64,000 bases of DNA from Achromobacter anxifer (GCF_903652925.1 NZ_CAHLAR010000010.1:124001-188000); one strand, 5' to 3'. Positions 8,169-16,968 are shown, counted from the stretch's first letter. The notes: a model not told the origin generated them from the letters alone. Numbers and translations: made by a program.

Positions 8169-9296
8169 ATGGAATTGTTCGCAAGCTTGAGCTTCTTCGG
8201 CGGCGCCCTGTTCGGCGGCCTGGGCCTGTTGGCCTATCGCTCCTTCGGCATGCCGTTCCGTATCGGATACCGCCACATCATCGGCGTGATCTGCCTGGGC
8301 GTCTGGATGGCGGTGTTCTGGGCGCGTCCTTATCAACCCATCGCGCTGCTGGCCATCTCGGGCAGCGCGCTGTGGGCGGTGCGGCGCAACTACATCCCGA
8401 CCTGGCTGGCCGTGATCATCACCATGACGCCGCTGCTGCTGGTGAAGACGGGCATCTCGCACCTGGGCGCCATGCTGGGACTGTCCTTCGCCACATTCCG
8501 CGCCATCGACGTGCTGCTGTTCGCGCAGCGCAATGAGCGCGTGTCGCCGCTGGACTACTTCATCTACCTGTTCTTCCCGCTGACGCTGCTGGCTGGCCCG
8601 ATGTACCGCTGGCGCAACTTCCAGGCTGATCTCAAGCGCGGCTACGAAGGCGTGAACCTGAACACTTGGCTCAGCGGCTTCGAACTCATCATGCTGGGCG
8701 TCATCCAGAAGTTCGGCCTGGCCGAGTTGGTCTGGCGCTATGGCCTGGCGACCTTGGACGCGCACGACTACTCGTTCACCGGCGTGGCGCTCAACGCCTC
8801 GCTCTACAGCGCCTACCTGTTCTTCGACTTCGCTGGCTATTCGACGATGGCGATCGGCATCGGCATGCTGTTCGGCTTCACCTTGCCGATCAACTTCCGC
8901 AATCCCCTGGCCACGCTCAATCCGCAGGATTTCTGGCGCCGCTGGCACATCAGCCTGTCGGAATGGCTGCGCGACGTGGTGTTCATGCCCATCTACAAGG
9001 CGCTGAGCAAGACCAAGTTCTTTGGACGCCACCGCATGGCGGCGCAGAACATCGGCATCTTCGCGACCTTGCTGGCCATGGGCGTCTGGAATGGCCTGTC
9101 GCTGCACTACATCGTCAGCGGCCTGATGTTCGGCGCGTACTCGGTGGGCCACAACCTGCTGATCAACGCCGCGCGTACCCGGCCGGCCTTGCAGGCCGCG
9201 CTGGCGCAACCCGTCATGCGCTTTCTTGGGCGCGTGCTCACCCTGATTCTTGCTGCGCTGGCGCTCTACGTATTCAGCGGCCGCAGCCCCATCTGA
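8169..9296 (+). CDS. dltB: DltB-like MBOAT O-acyltransferase
   Basis: Multi-span inner membrane O-acyltransferase. It is expected to take D-alanine from the phosphopantetheine arm of the carrier protein and pass it across the membrane to the microprotein tyrosine. The 375-residue protein is hydrophobic throughout, has the MBOAT signature PQDFWRRWHISLSEWLRD (His260), and a second conserved histidine at 313 (GLSLHYIVSG), the usual MBOAT catalytic position. Length and motif spacing agree with DltB rather than AlgI-type proteins, which are longer. A 16-base gap separates it from dltA. Confidence 0.93.
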   Translation: MELFASLSFFGGALFGGLGLLAYRSFGMPFRIGYRHIIGVICLGVWMAVFWARPYQPIALLAISGSALWAVRRNYIPTWLAVIITMTPLLLVKTGISHLGAMLGLSFATFRAIDVLLFAQRNERVSPLDYFIYLFFPLTLLAGPMYRWRNFQADLKRGYEGVNLNTWLSGFELIMLGVIQKFGLAELVWRYGLATLDAHDYSFTGVALNASLYSAYLFFDFAGYSTMAIGIGMLFGFTLPINFRNPLATLNPQDFWRRWHISLSEWLRDVVFMPIYKALSKTKFFGRHRMAAQNIGIFATLLAMGVWNGLSLHYIVSGLMFGAYSVGHNLLINAARTRPALQAALAQPVMRFLGRVLTLILAALALYVFSGRSPI

Positions 9297-9312
9297 CGCC
9301 GGGAGTTTCGGC

Positions 9313-10755
9313 ATGCGTTTCGATCTGAAGTCTTTCCAGTTCACCGACTGCGAGCGCGCGCCCGATGCGCCCGCCGTCGTCGCCGCCGACCGCAGCCTGA
9401 GCTGGTCGCAATTGCGCGCCGAAGCCGGCGCCTGGGCCGACGAGGCGCGCCGGCATGGCGCGGCGCCGGACGTGCCGGTGGCCATCTATGGCCACAAGGA
9501 AGCCTCGTTCTTCGTCGCCATGGTCGGGGCTTTGCTGATCGGCGCGCCGTTCGTGCCGGTCGACACCATTTATCCGGAAGAACGCCTGCGCCGCATCGTC
9601 GAGATCGTGCGTCCGGCCGCCGTTTATGACGCCGCCGCCGGCGCCTTCACGCCGGGCGAGGGCGCTGAGCTGGCCGAGCGCGGCCTGGCCTACGTGATGT
9701 TCACGTCCGGCAGCACGGGCGATCCGAAGGGCGTGCAGATCGGCCGTGAAAGCGTCGGCCTGCTGGGCGACTGGATGCTCGGCAGCTTCGGCCTGGGCGA
9801 TGCGCCCGTGTTCATGAACCAGGCGCCGTTCAGCTTCGATCTGTCCATGTACGAAGTATTCGCCACGCTGGCCGCGGGCGGCTGCTGCGTGCTGAATGCA
9901 CGCGAGCAGATCGCGGCGGCGGGCACCTGGATGGCCCGGCTGGCGGCGCACGGCGTGACGGCATGGGTGTCCACGCCGTCGTTCGCGCACCAGCAGCTGG
10001 CCAACCGCGACTTCTCGCCGGCTGCCTTGCCGACGTTGCGCACCTTCCTGTTCTGCGGCGAGCCCCTGCCGTCGGCCCTGGCCAAAAAGCTGCGCCAACG
10101 CTTCCCGGACGCGGTCATCCTGAACACCTACGGCCCGACGGAAGCGACCGTGGCGACCACCTGGATCGAAGTCACCGACGCCGTGCTGGCTGCGCACGAT
10201 CCGCTGCCGGTGGGGCATGCCAAGCCCGACAGCGTGCTGATCGTGGATGAGGGCGAGATCTGCATCGTGGGCGACCACGTCATGCGCGGCTATCTGAACC
10301 GGCCCGACCTGAACGAAGCCAAGCTCTATACCTATGCCGACGGCCGCCGCGCGTTCCGCACCGGCGACCTGGGCCAGATGGAGGGCGACGGCCTGCTGTT
10401 CTGCCGCGGCCGCATGGACGACCAGATCAAGCTGAACGGCTATCGCATCGAGCTGGCCGAGATCGACGAAGCGCTGCATGGCCTGCCTGGCGTGGAGGGC
10501 GGCGCTTGCGCGGTGCTGCGCAGGCCGGACGGCACGGCGGTGCGTTTGATCGGCTTCGTGGCGGGAGTGGGGGAGCAGGCGGCGCACATTTTGGCGCCGG
10601 ACGCGCTGTCGGGTTGGAAGGATCGGCTGGCCCAGCGCCTGCCGCCTTACATGGTGCCGTCCGAACTGGTGGCCTGCCCAGCGCTGCCCATGTCGAACAA
10701 CCACAAGATCGACCGCAAGAAGCTGGTCGAGATCTACGCCGGCATTCCGGCGTAG
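9313..10755 (+). CDS. dltA: D-alanine--carrier protein ligase
   Basis: Adenylates D-alanine and transfers it to the carrier protein. The 480-residue protein shows the AMP-binding P-loop FTSGSTGDPKG (about 130-140), the A5-type NTYGPTEAT, FRTGDLG, and the C-terminal LNGYRIEL hinge with the late catalytic lysine in NNHKIDRKK. The motif FLFCGE puts a cysteine at 248; the equivalent cysteine in Bacillus DltA sits in the pocket and favours D-alanine, supporting the substrate call. ATG 9313 has GGGAG upstream and drops the spurious extension from the dltB end. It is the last gene of the operon. Confidence 0.93.
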   Translation: MRFDLKSFQFTDCERAPDAPAVVAADRSLSWSQLRAEAGAWADEARRHGAAPDVPVAIYGHKEASFFVAMVGALLIGAPFVPVDTIYPEERLRRIVEIVRPAAVYDAAAGAFTPGEGAELAERGLAYVMFTSGSTGDPKGVQIGRESVGLLGDWMLGSFGLGDAPVFMNQAPFSFDLSMYEVFATLAAGGCCVLNAREQIAAAGTWMARLAAHGVTAWVSTPSFAHQQLANRDFSPAALPTLRTFLFCGEPLPSALAKKLRQRFPDAVILNTYGPTEATVATTWIEVTDAVLAAHDPLPVGHAKPDSVLIVDEGEICIVGDHVMRGYLNRPDLNEAKLYTYADGRRAFRTGDLGQMEGDGLLFCRGRMDDQIKLNGYRIELAEIDEALHGLPGVEGGACAVLRRPDGTAVRLIGFVAGVGEQAAHILAPDALSGWKDRLAQRLPPYMVPSELVACPALPMSNNHKIDRKKLVEIYAGIPA

Positions 10756-10765
10756 TCCTTCAAAG

Positions 10766-10786
10766 GGCGGGGCGCGCGGCCCCGCC
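10766..10786. terminator. Hairpin between convergent dltA and yggT
   Basis: Eight-base perfect stem GGCGGGGC/GCCCCGCC with a five-base loop, 11 bases after the dltA stop. The following sequence is only modestly T-rich, so efficiency is uncertain. Confidence 0.5.
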
Positions 10787-10793
10787 GTCTACC

Positions 10794-11354
10794 TTATAGA
10801 CCCATCATGCGCTGGCTGACATTGGCCAGCACCATCAGCACCACTTGCGCCACGACCAGCAGCACCAGTGGCGAGAAATCGATCGCGGTGCGCGGCAGCA
10901 GGCGGCGGATGGGATCCAGCATGGGCGCGGTCAAGGCCTGCAGCAGCGGCATCATGGGCGCCATCGGGTTGACCCACGACAGCACGGCCTGGATCAGCGT
11001 CAGCCACACCACCAGGTTCAGCGCCCATTTGATGGCCAGGATCAGGGCCGAGCCCATGGCTTTGGGCAGGTATTCCACCGGAATCAGCGCGCCGATCGCG
11101 AGCAGCCACACCAGCACCAGATAGACCAGCGCGGAGAGCCAGGCGGCGACCAGGCTGGTCCAGTCGATCTTGTTGCTGGCGGGGATGATTTTGCGCAGCG
11201 GCATCACCAGCCAGTTGGTGGCCTGGTAGATGGCGCGGGACAAGGGGTTGAAGGGGTGCAGTCGTATCGCGTGCATCCAGGCGCGGGCAATCAGCGCCGC
11301 GCCGAACAGCGTGAACACGATTTCGAGGAGGAAGCGCAAGATATCACCGAGCAT
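10794..11354 (-). CDS. yggT: YggT-family integral membrane protein
   Basis: A 186-residue membrane protein with two copies of the YGGT domain, each with paired hydrophobic spans and a conserved NP/NPxxP turn (LHPFNPLSR in the first, SWVNPMAPM in the second). Its role is uncertain; family members have been linked to osmotic tolerance and envelope or division functions. The ATG at 11354 (MLGDIL) has CAGGGTG upstream at good spacing; the GTG at 11366 lies directly on that site and is less likely. It is convergent with dltA. Confidence 0.88.
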   Translation of the reverse strand: MLGDILRFLLEIVFTLFGAALIARAWMHAIRLHPFNPLSRAIYQATNWLVMPLRKIIPASNKIDWTSLVAAWLSALVYLVLVWLLAIGALIPVEYLPKAMGSALILAIKWALNLVVWLTLIQAVLSWVNPMAPMMPLLQALTAPMLDPIRRLLPRTAIDFSPLVLLVVAQVVLMVLANVSQRMMGL

Positions 11355-11476
11355 GGACACGATCACCCTGAAAAAGAGGAGTCAATTGTCGCACGGCCGG
11401 ACGCAAAATCGCCTGCGGGGCCGGGGCGGCCTCGACCTCTGGATGAGAGCCTTTCGGCTGAGGGGCGGACAGACGT

Positions 11477-11508
11477 GAAAAAGCCGCCCGGCCAAGGCCA
11501 GGCGGCTC
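11477..11508 (-). terminator. Terminator of the histone H1-like gene
   Basis: On the minus strand an AGCCGCC(T)/(G)GGCGGCT stem is followed by five T, about 30 bases beyond the stop of the H1-like gene. Confidence 0.8.
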
Positions 11509-11538
11509 TAGCGAAGCTAAAGCTTCGAACCGTCCTGA

Positions 11539-12204
11539 TTAAGGACGGCCACCCGTCGGGAACGGCCACGACGCGGCGGGGTTCAGCGCGGTCTTCGCGC
11601 CCGGGGCGGCAGCCGTGGACGGCGGCGTTACGGGCTTCTTCGGAGCGGCTTTCTTCGCAGCGGGCTTCTTGGCGGCAGCGGCAGGCTTGGCAGCCGGAGC
11701 CTTCTTGGCAACAGCCTTCTTGGCGGCAGGCGCCTTCTTGGCTACGGCCTTCTTGGCAACCGCCTTCTTGGCAGCAGGAGCCTTTTTGGCAACGGCCTTC
11801 TTGGCTACCGCTTTCTTGGCGACGGCCTTCTTGGCAACTGCCTTCTTGGCTACGGCTTTCTTGGCAACCGCCTTTTTGGCGACGGCCTTCTTGGCAACCG
11901 CCTTCTTGGCGACGACCTTCTTGGCTACCGCCTTCTTGGCGACGGCCTTCTTGGCGACGGCTTTCTTGGCAACCGCCTTCTTGGCGACGGCCTTCTTGGC
12001 TACTGCCTTCTTGGCGGCGACCTTCTTGACTGCCGGCTTCTTGGCGGCAACCTTCTTCACTGCCGGCTTCTTGGCGGCGACCTTCTTGACGGCTACCTTC
12101 TTGACAGCGGCTTTCTTGGCCGGGGCGGCCTTCTTCGCTACTGCCTTCTTGGCGGCGGGTTTTTTCACCGCGGCTTTCTTTACGGCTTTCTTGGCTGTTG
12201 CCAT
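11539..12204 (-). CDS. Histone H1-like nucleoid protein, lysine/alanine repeat type
   Basis: A very basic 221-residue protein made almost entirely of Lys, Ala, Val and Pro. Its core is a tandem array of AVAKK-type pentapeptides (15-base units) running from about residue 45 to 165, flanked by KKPAAKK/KKAP variants and ending in a neutral tail, [13 protein letters not shown]. It resembles the C-terminal half of eukaryotic H1 and Bordetella BpH1/chlamydial HctB, which bind and compact DNA. In Bordetella the repeat number varies between strains. The ATG at 12204 is chosen because AAGGAG lies 7 bases upstream; the ATG at 12210 is too close to it. The open frames on the other strand are artefacts of the repeat. 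Confidence 0.93.
   Translation of the reverse strand: MATAKKAVKKAAVKKPAAKKAVAKKAAPAKKAAVKKVAVKKVAAKKPAVKKVAAKKPAVKKVAAKKAVAKKAVAKKAVAKKAVAKKAVAKKAVAKKVVAKKAVAKKAVAKKAVAKKAVAKKAVAKKAVAKKAVAKKAVAKKAPAAKKAVAKKAVAKKAPAAKKAVAKKAPAAKPAAAAKKPAAKKAAPKKPVTPPSTAAAPGAKTALNPAASWPFPTGGRP
11730..12050 (-). repeat. 15-base tandem repeat array inside the H1-like gene
   Basis: Unit reads (plus strand) GCY-TTC-TTG-GCN-ACN, encoding Val-Ala-Lys-Lys-Ala in register. About 20 near-identical copies with third-base variation; a natural site for recombinational or slippage length changes in frame. Limits are approximate. Confidence 0.85.
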
Positions 12205-12354
12205 GGTCATGCTCCTTAGGTTCAGGGGTCCCAGAACTTAAACCCGTGCCCCGATCCGCCAACAAGGCGCATCGTGCCCGGGCTATTCATCGGCGCATGC
12301 CGCTGTTCTGTGCGAGCAACAGCTACTACGGTTTGCGCTAATGAATTCGGCACA

Positions 12355-12403
12355 GCCATTTGATATGGCCCCCGCTCCTTTGGCGCGAGCCATTTCAAAT
12401 GGC
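12355..12403. repeat. Pair of 15-base palindromes
   Basis: Two copies of GCCATTT-N-AAATGGC, the second perfect and the first with one mismatched pair, starting 34 bases apart. They could be a paired operator or part of a REP-like element. Confidence 0.6.
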
Positions 12404-12407
12404 GCCG

Positions 12408-12435
12408 GTAGGCGACCTGATCACAGGCCGCCTAC
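12408..12435. repeat. 28-base inverted repeat
   Basis: GTAGGCG and CGCCTAC arms enclose CCTG-ATCA-CAGG, with one mismatched pair between; it would form a long hairpin centred on a GATC-containing core (TGATCA). Confidence 0.65.
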
Positions 12436-12627
12436 CGCTTGTTCTACGTGTTCGATATGCCCCCACGCCGCGCCTTCGGCTTGCTGCCCCCCGAGGGGGT
12501 ACGTTTTGCCTTGGGGCGGCCTGGCGACAAAACACCCTGACCGGGGAGAGCGTCATCAAGCCTGTCGCGAACGCGACGCTCCTTGCTGCTGGAGCGTGCC
12601 CGCGCCGGGCCTGATGACGTACTGCTT

Positions 12628-13827
12628 TTACTCCCAGCTCAGCGTGCCACCGGTTTGGTATTCGATCACGCGAGTTTCAAAAAAGTTGCGTTCCTTTTTA
12701 AGATCGATCATTTCCGCCATCCACGGGAAGGGATTTTCCTCCTGCGGGTACAGCGGTTCGATACCGATTTGCTGGCAACGACGGTTGGCGATGAAGCGCA
12801 GATAGGATTTGAACATGGGTGCGTTCAAGCCCAACACGCCGCGCGGCATCGTGTCTTCGGCGTAAGCGTATTCGAGTTCGACCGCTTTGCGGAAGAGTTC
12901 TCGAATTTCTTCGCGGAATTCCGGCGTCCACAGATGCGGATTTTCCAGTTTGACGGTGTTGATCAGGTCGATGCCGAAATTGCAGTGCATGGATTCATCG
13001 CGCAGGATGTACATGTACTGTTCGGCGGCGCCGGTCATCTTGTTCTGGCGGCCCAGCGCCAGGATCTGCGTGAAGCCAACGTAGAAGAACAGGCCTTCCA
13101 TCAGGCAAGCGAAGACGATCAGCGACTTCAACAGCGTCTGGTCGGCCTCGGGAGTGCCCGTCTTGAAGTTGGGGTCCGCGATCGCGTCGATGAACGGGAT
13201 CAGGAACTCGTCCTTGGCGCGGATGGACGGAACTTCGTTGTAAGCGTTGAAGATCTCCGCTTCGTCCAGGTCCAGGCTTTCGACGATGTATTGATAGGCG
13301 TGCGTGTGGATCGCTTCTTCAAAGGCCTGGCGCAGCAGGAACTGGCGGCACTCCGGCGCCGTGATGTGGCGGTAGGTGCCCAGCACGATGTTGTTCGCGG
13401 CCAGCGAGTCGGCGGTGACGAAGAAACCCAGGTTGCGCTTGACGATGCGGCGCTCGTCCTCGGTGAGCCCGTTGGGGTTCTTCCAGAGGGCGATGTCGCG
13501 CGACATGTTGATTTCTTGCGGCATCCAGTGGTTGGCGCAAGTGGCCAGGTACTTTTCCCAAGCCCACTTGTACTTGAACGGCACCAGCTGGTTGACGTCG
13601 GTCTCGCCGTTGATGATGCGCTTGTCGGCAACCTTCACGCGTTGCGAGGTGGCGGCGCCGCTGGCGGCCAGGCCTGCCGCGTGTTCAGGCGCGGCGGGCG
13701 TGGGCATGGCGGTGTCGCCGAAAACACCGGTCGCCGCCCGGACTGCGGGCGCAGCCTGCCCGCCCGCCGCGGGTGCGGGCGATTGAGCAGGTTGCGTGGC
13801 GATGGTGTCGTCTTCCCAATTAATCAT
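12628..13827 (-). CDS. nrdB: Class Ia ribonucleotide reductase, beta (radical-bearing) subunit
   Basis: Holds the diiron-tyrosyl radical used by NrdA to reduce ribonucleoside diphosphates. The 399-residue protein has a variable Ala/Pro-rich N-terminal extension (first 55 residues), then the conserved helical core with iron-ligand motifs [10 protein letters not shown] and DESMHCNFG. The C-terminus ends in a short acidic/aromatic tail (GTLSWE) that would dock on NrdA. It lies 20 bases downstream of nrdA and should be co-transcribed from the NrdR-controlled promoter at about 16.9 kb. Confidence 0.97.
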   Translation of the reverse strand: MINWEDDTIATQPAQSPAPAAGGQAAPAVRAATGVFGDTAMPTPAAPEHAAGLAASGAATSQRVKVADKRIINGETDVNQLVPFKYKWAWEKYLATCANHWMPQEINMSRDIALWKNPNGLTEDERRIVKRNLGFFVTADSLAANNIVLGTYRHITAPECRQFLLRQAFEEAIHTHAYQYIVESLDLDEAEIFNAYNEVPSIRAKDEFLIPFIDAIADPNFKTGTPEADQTLLKSLIVFACLMEGLFFYVGFTQILALGRQNKMTGAAEQYMYILRDESMHCNFGIDLINTVKLENPHLWTPEFREEIRELFRKAVELEYAYAEDTMPRGVLGLNAPMFKSYLRFIANRRCQQIGIEPLYPQEENPFPWMAEMIDLKKERNFFETRVIEYQTGGTLSWE

Positions 13828-13847
13828 GATTCATTCTCCGGAGGCGG

Positions 13848-16781
13848 TTATTGGCAGGCTTCGCACTCTTCGAAGCCGGGGTCGCCCGGCCGCATGGTGC
13901 AAACCGCCCCGAGAACTTCGGGTTCCGGCAAAACAGGTGCAGCAGCGACAGCAGGACCAGCGGACGGCGCGCCCGCCGAGACGGCGTTCAATTCGCCGCC
14001 GCGTCCCGTGGACTTCTCGGCGCTGGTGGCGCCCAGGGTACGCAGGTAGTAGGTCGTCTTCAGGCCGCGCTTCCAGGCCAGCTTGTAGGTGTCGTCCAGC
14101 TTCTTGCCCGACGCGCCCGACATGTAGATGTTCAGCGACTGTGCTTGATCGATCCACTTCTGGCGGCGCGACGCGCATTCAACCAGCCAGCTCGGTTCGA
14201 CTTCGAACGCAGTGGCGTAGAGGTCGCGGAGTTCGGAAGGTACGCGATCGATGCGGGACAGGCTGCCGTCGAAGTACTTGAGGTCGGCGACCATGACTTC
14301 GTCCCAGAGACCGAGTTTCTTCAGGTCACGCACGAGGTAATCGTTAACGACCGTGAACTCGCCGGAGAGATTCGATTTGACGTACAAGTTCTGGAAAGTG
14401 GGTTCGATGCACGCAGATACACCAATGATATTGGAAATAGTCGCGGTTGGGGCGATTGCGATGCAATTGGAGTTGCGCATGCCATGTTGTTTGATGCGCG
14501 CGCGCAACGTATCCCAATCGAGCGTGCTCGACTCATCGACTTCAACGTGACCGCCGCGTTCATCGCGCAGCATCTTCAACGTGTCTTGCGGCAAGATGCC
14601 ACGCGACCACAGCGAGCCTTCATACGATTGATAGCGGCCGCGCTCTTCAGCGAGCAGGCTCGATGCCCAGTACGCGTGATAGCACACGGCTTCCATCGAA
14701 CGGTCGGCGAATTCAACCGCGGCTTGCGATGCGTAAGGCACGCGCATCATCTGCAGGCAGTCCTGGAAGCCCATGATGCCCATGCCCACCGGACGATGGC
14801 GCGCGTTGGAATTGCGGGCCTTGTCGACGGCGTAGTAGTTGATGTCGATCACGTTGTCGAGCATGCGCATGGCGATGCTGACCGTGCGCTTGATCTTGTC
14901 GTGGTCGAGTTCGAAACCGCCGCCGGCAGCCGGCTTCATGTGCGCGACCAGGTTCACGGAACCCAGGTTGCACACCGCGATTTCGGATTCGTTGGTGTTC
15001 AGCGTGATCTCGGTGCACAGGTTCGAGCTGTGCACGACGCCCACGTGCTGCTGCGGCGAACGGATGTTGCAAGGATCCTTGAACGTGATCCAGGGGTGGC
15101 CGGTTTCGAACAGCATCGACAGCATCTTGCGCCACAGGTTCAGCGCCGGCATCTTCTTGAAGAGCTTCAGGTCGCCGCTGGCCACGCGCGCTTCGTAGCC
15201 CACGTAGGCTTCTTCAAATTCGCGGCCGTACTTGTCGTGCAGGTCGGGGCAGTCGGACGGCGAGAACAGCGTCCACTCGCCGCCTTCCATGACGCGCTTC
15301 ATGAACAGGTCGGGAATCCAGTTCGCCGTGTTCATGTCGTGCGTGCGGCGGCGCTCGTCGCCGGTGTTCTTGCGCAGTTCCAGGAATTCTTCGATGTCCA
15401 GGTGCCACGATTCCAGGTACGTGCAGACTGCGCCCTTGCGCTTGCCGCCCTGGTTGACCGCGACGGCGGTGTCGTTGACGACCTTCAGGAACGGCACGAC
15501 GCCCTGGCTTTCGCCGTTGGTGCCCTTGATGTGGCTGCGCAGCGCGCGCACCGGGGTCCAGTCGTTGCCCAGGCCGCCGGCGTACTTGGCCAGCAGCGCG
15601 TTTTCCTTGATGGCGTCGTAGATGCCTTCCAGGTCGTCGGAGACGGTGGTGAGGTAGCACGACGACAGTTGCGAGTGCAGGGTGCCCGAGTTGAACAGCG
15701 TGGGCGTCGAGCTCATGAAGTCGAACGAGGACAGGATCTCGTAGAACTCGATGGCGCGGGCTTCGCGGTCGGTTTCGCGCAGCGCCAGGCCCATGGCCAC
15801 GCGCATGAAGAACACTTGCGGCAGCTCGATGCGGGTGCCGCGGATGTGCAGGAAGTAGCGGTCGTACAGGGTCTGCAGGCCGAGGTAGCCGAACTGCAGG
15901 TCGCGCTTGGCGTTCAGGGCGTGGCCCAGCTTGGTCAGGTCATAGCTGGCCAGGTCGGGCGACAGCAGGCCGCCTTCGATGCCGCGGGCGATGAAGGTGG
16001 GGAAGTATTCGGCGTAGCGGGTGGCCATGCCGTCTTGCGAGACTTCCTCGCCCAGCACTTCCTTGCGGATCGTGTGCAGCAGCAGACGGGCGGTGACCTG
16101 GCTGTAGGCCGGGTCCTTTTCGACTAGCGCGCGCGCGGACAGGATGGCGGACTTGAACACTTCGTCGACGGGGATGCCGTCGTACAGGTTCTTGACCGTT
16201 TCCTTCAGGATCGCTTCCGTGTCGATGAATTCAGCCAGGCCTTCGCCAGCGGCGACGATCGTGGCGCGCAGTTCGGCGAGGTCCAGCGGACGGCGCACGC
16301 CGGCATCGGTCACGTTCAGCACGTGTTCCTGCGGCGCGGCGGCCTTCTCCTGGCTGTCGGCGGCGGCAGCAGCGGCGGCCGCGCGTTCCTGCGTGCGCTT
16401 TTCGCGGTACAGCACGTAGGCGCGGGCGACGTCGTGTTCGCCCGAGCGCATCAGGGCCAGTTCGACCTGGTCCTGGATGTCTTCAATATGGAAGGTGCCG
16501 CCGTTGGGGCGGTTGCGCACCAGCGCGTTGACGGCCTGGCCGGTCAGGTTCTCGACCAGCTCGCGCACGCGCGCGGAGGCCGCGCCCTGTCCGCCGTTCA
16601 CGGCCAGGAAGGCCTTGGTCATGGCGATGGCGATCTTGTTGGGTTCGAACCCGACCACCGAGCCATTGCGGCGAATGATGTTGTAGCTGGCCCATTGCCC
16701 GCCATTGGCGTCGGCAGGGGAGTCGGTTTGCGAGGGCGGCACGGCCGTAGGCCGGGTCACAGAGGCGATCGTAGTCTGCAT
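13848..16781 (-). CDS. nrdA: Class Ia ribonucleotide reductase, alpha subunit with two ATP-cone regions
   Basis: Catalytic subunit reducing NDPs to dNDPs. It is 977 residues, some 215 longer than E. coli NrdA. The extra length is an intact N-terminal ATP-cone (about 33-130; NIIRRNGSVVGFEPNKI) in front of a second, degenerate cone (about 155-250) that aligns with the single E. coli cone but lacks its VxKRDG nucleotide motif. The catalytic core shows SNLCTEITLN and the following AVCNLGSVNL cysteines, and the C-terminus ends in the redox pair CEAC. ATG 16781 has AGGAG six bases upstream; the longer frame from 16829 lacks such a site. Confidence 0.96.
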   Translation of the reverse strand: MQTTIASVTRPTAVPPSQTDSPADANGGQWASYNIIRRNGSVVGFEPNKIAIAMTKAFLAVNGGQGAASARVRELVENLTGQAVNALVRNRPNGGTFHIEDIQDQVELALMRSGEHDVARAYVLYREKRTQERAAAAAAAADSQEKAAAPQEHVLNVTDAGVRRPLDLAELRATIVAAGEGLAEFIDTEAILKETVKNLYDGIPVDEVFKSAILSARALVEKDPAYSQVTARLLLHTIRKEVLGEEVSQDGMATRYAEYFPTFIARGIEGGLLSPDLASYDLTKLGHALNAKRDLQFGYLGLQTLYDRYFLHIRGTRIELPQVFFMRVAMGLALRETDREARAIEFYEILSSFDFMSSTPTLFNSGTLHSQLSSCYLTTVSDDLEGIYDAIKENALLAKYAGGLGNDWTPVRALRSHIKGTNGESQGVVPFLKVVNDTAVAVNQGGKRKGAVCTYLESWHLDIEEFLELRKNTGDERRRTHDMNTANWIPDLFMKRVMEGGEWTLFSPSDCPDLHDKYGREFEEAYVGYEARVASGDLKLFKKMPALNLWRKMLSMLFETGHPWITFKDPCNIRSPQQHVGVVHSSNLCTEITLNTNESEIAVCNLGSVNLVAHMKPAAGGGFELDHDKIKRTVSIAMRMLDNVIDINYYAVDKARNSNARHRPVGMGIMGFQDCLQMMRVPYASQAAVEFADRSMEAVCYHAYWASSLLAEERGRYQSYEGSLWSRGILPQDTLKMLRDERGGHVEVDESSTLDWDTLRARIKQHGMRNSNCIAIAPTATISNIIGVSACIEPTFQNLYVKSNLSGEFTVVNDYLVRDLKKLGLWDEVMVADLKYFDGSLSRIDRVPSELRDLYATAFEVEPSWLVECASRRQKWIDQAQSLNIYMSGASGKKLDDTYKLAWKRGLKTTYYLRTLGATSAEKSTGRGGELNAVSAGAPSAGPAVAAAPVLPEPEVLGAVCTMRPGDPGFEECEACQ

Positions 16782-16921
16782 GGAAGCTCCTGTGCGAAAA
16801 GCGCGTAGATAGCGACATGACGACGTCATGTCAGGTACGAAATCGGTTCTTTTGAGGGGGTCGTAACGCTAGGACGGGTTAGTCCAAAAGGCGTGGCCGA
16901 CGGGAATCAGCGCTTAGGCGA

Positions 16922-16937
16922 CCACAACATATAGTGT
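16922..16937. promoter_or_regulatory. NrdR box 1 upstream of nrdA
   Basis: CCACAACATATAGTGT matches the palindromic NrdR consensus ACACWATATATWGTGT at 14 of 16 positions. NrdR with ATP/dATP bound represses RNR operons from such paired sites. Confidence 0.82.
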
Positions 16938-16952
16938 AGCACCCCTCGTTGG

Positions 16953-16968
16953 ACACTAATTCTAGTGA
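16953..16968. promoter_or_regulatory. NrdR box 2 upstream of nrdA
   Basis: ACACTAATTCTAGTGA matches the consensus at 12 of 16 positions with both outer arms kept. It begins 31 bases after box 1, three helical turns, the spacing typical of NrdR box pairs. Confidence 0.78.

Larger units (their letters stand above)
12205..12627. other. 423-base non-coding region rich in dyads between the H1-like gene and nrdB
   Basis: No convincing gene. It holds the H1-like promoter side on the left (transcribed leftwards) and the end of nrdAB on the right. Visible structures are two near-identical palindromes GCCATTTGATATGGC (12355-12369) and GCCATTTCAAATGGC (12389-12403), a 28-base dyad (12408-12435), a C5/G5 block near 12488-12499, and a stem ACGCTCC/GGAGCGT (12576-12597). 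The CTTCGGCTTGCTGCCCCC segment (about 12472-12490) resembles interspersed repeats I recall from Achromobacter/Bordetella genomes. Confidence 0.6.

Noticed and set aside
11615-12241. Hydrophobic 208-residue plus-strand frame (ATAFLA-like repeats) opposite the H1-like gene
   Set aside because: It is the exact complement of the lysine/alanine repeat codons; no ribosome site and no family.
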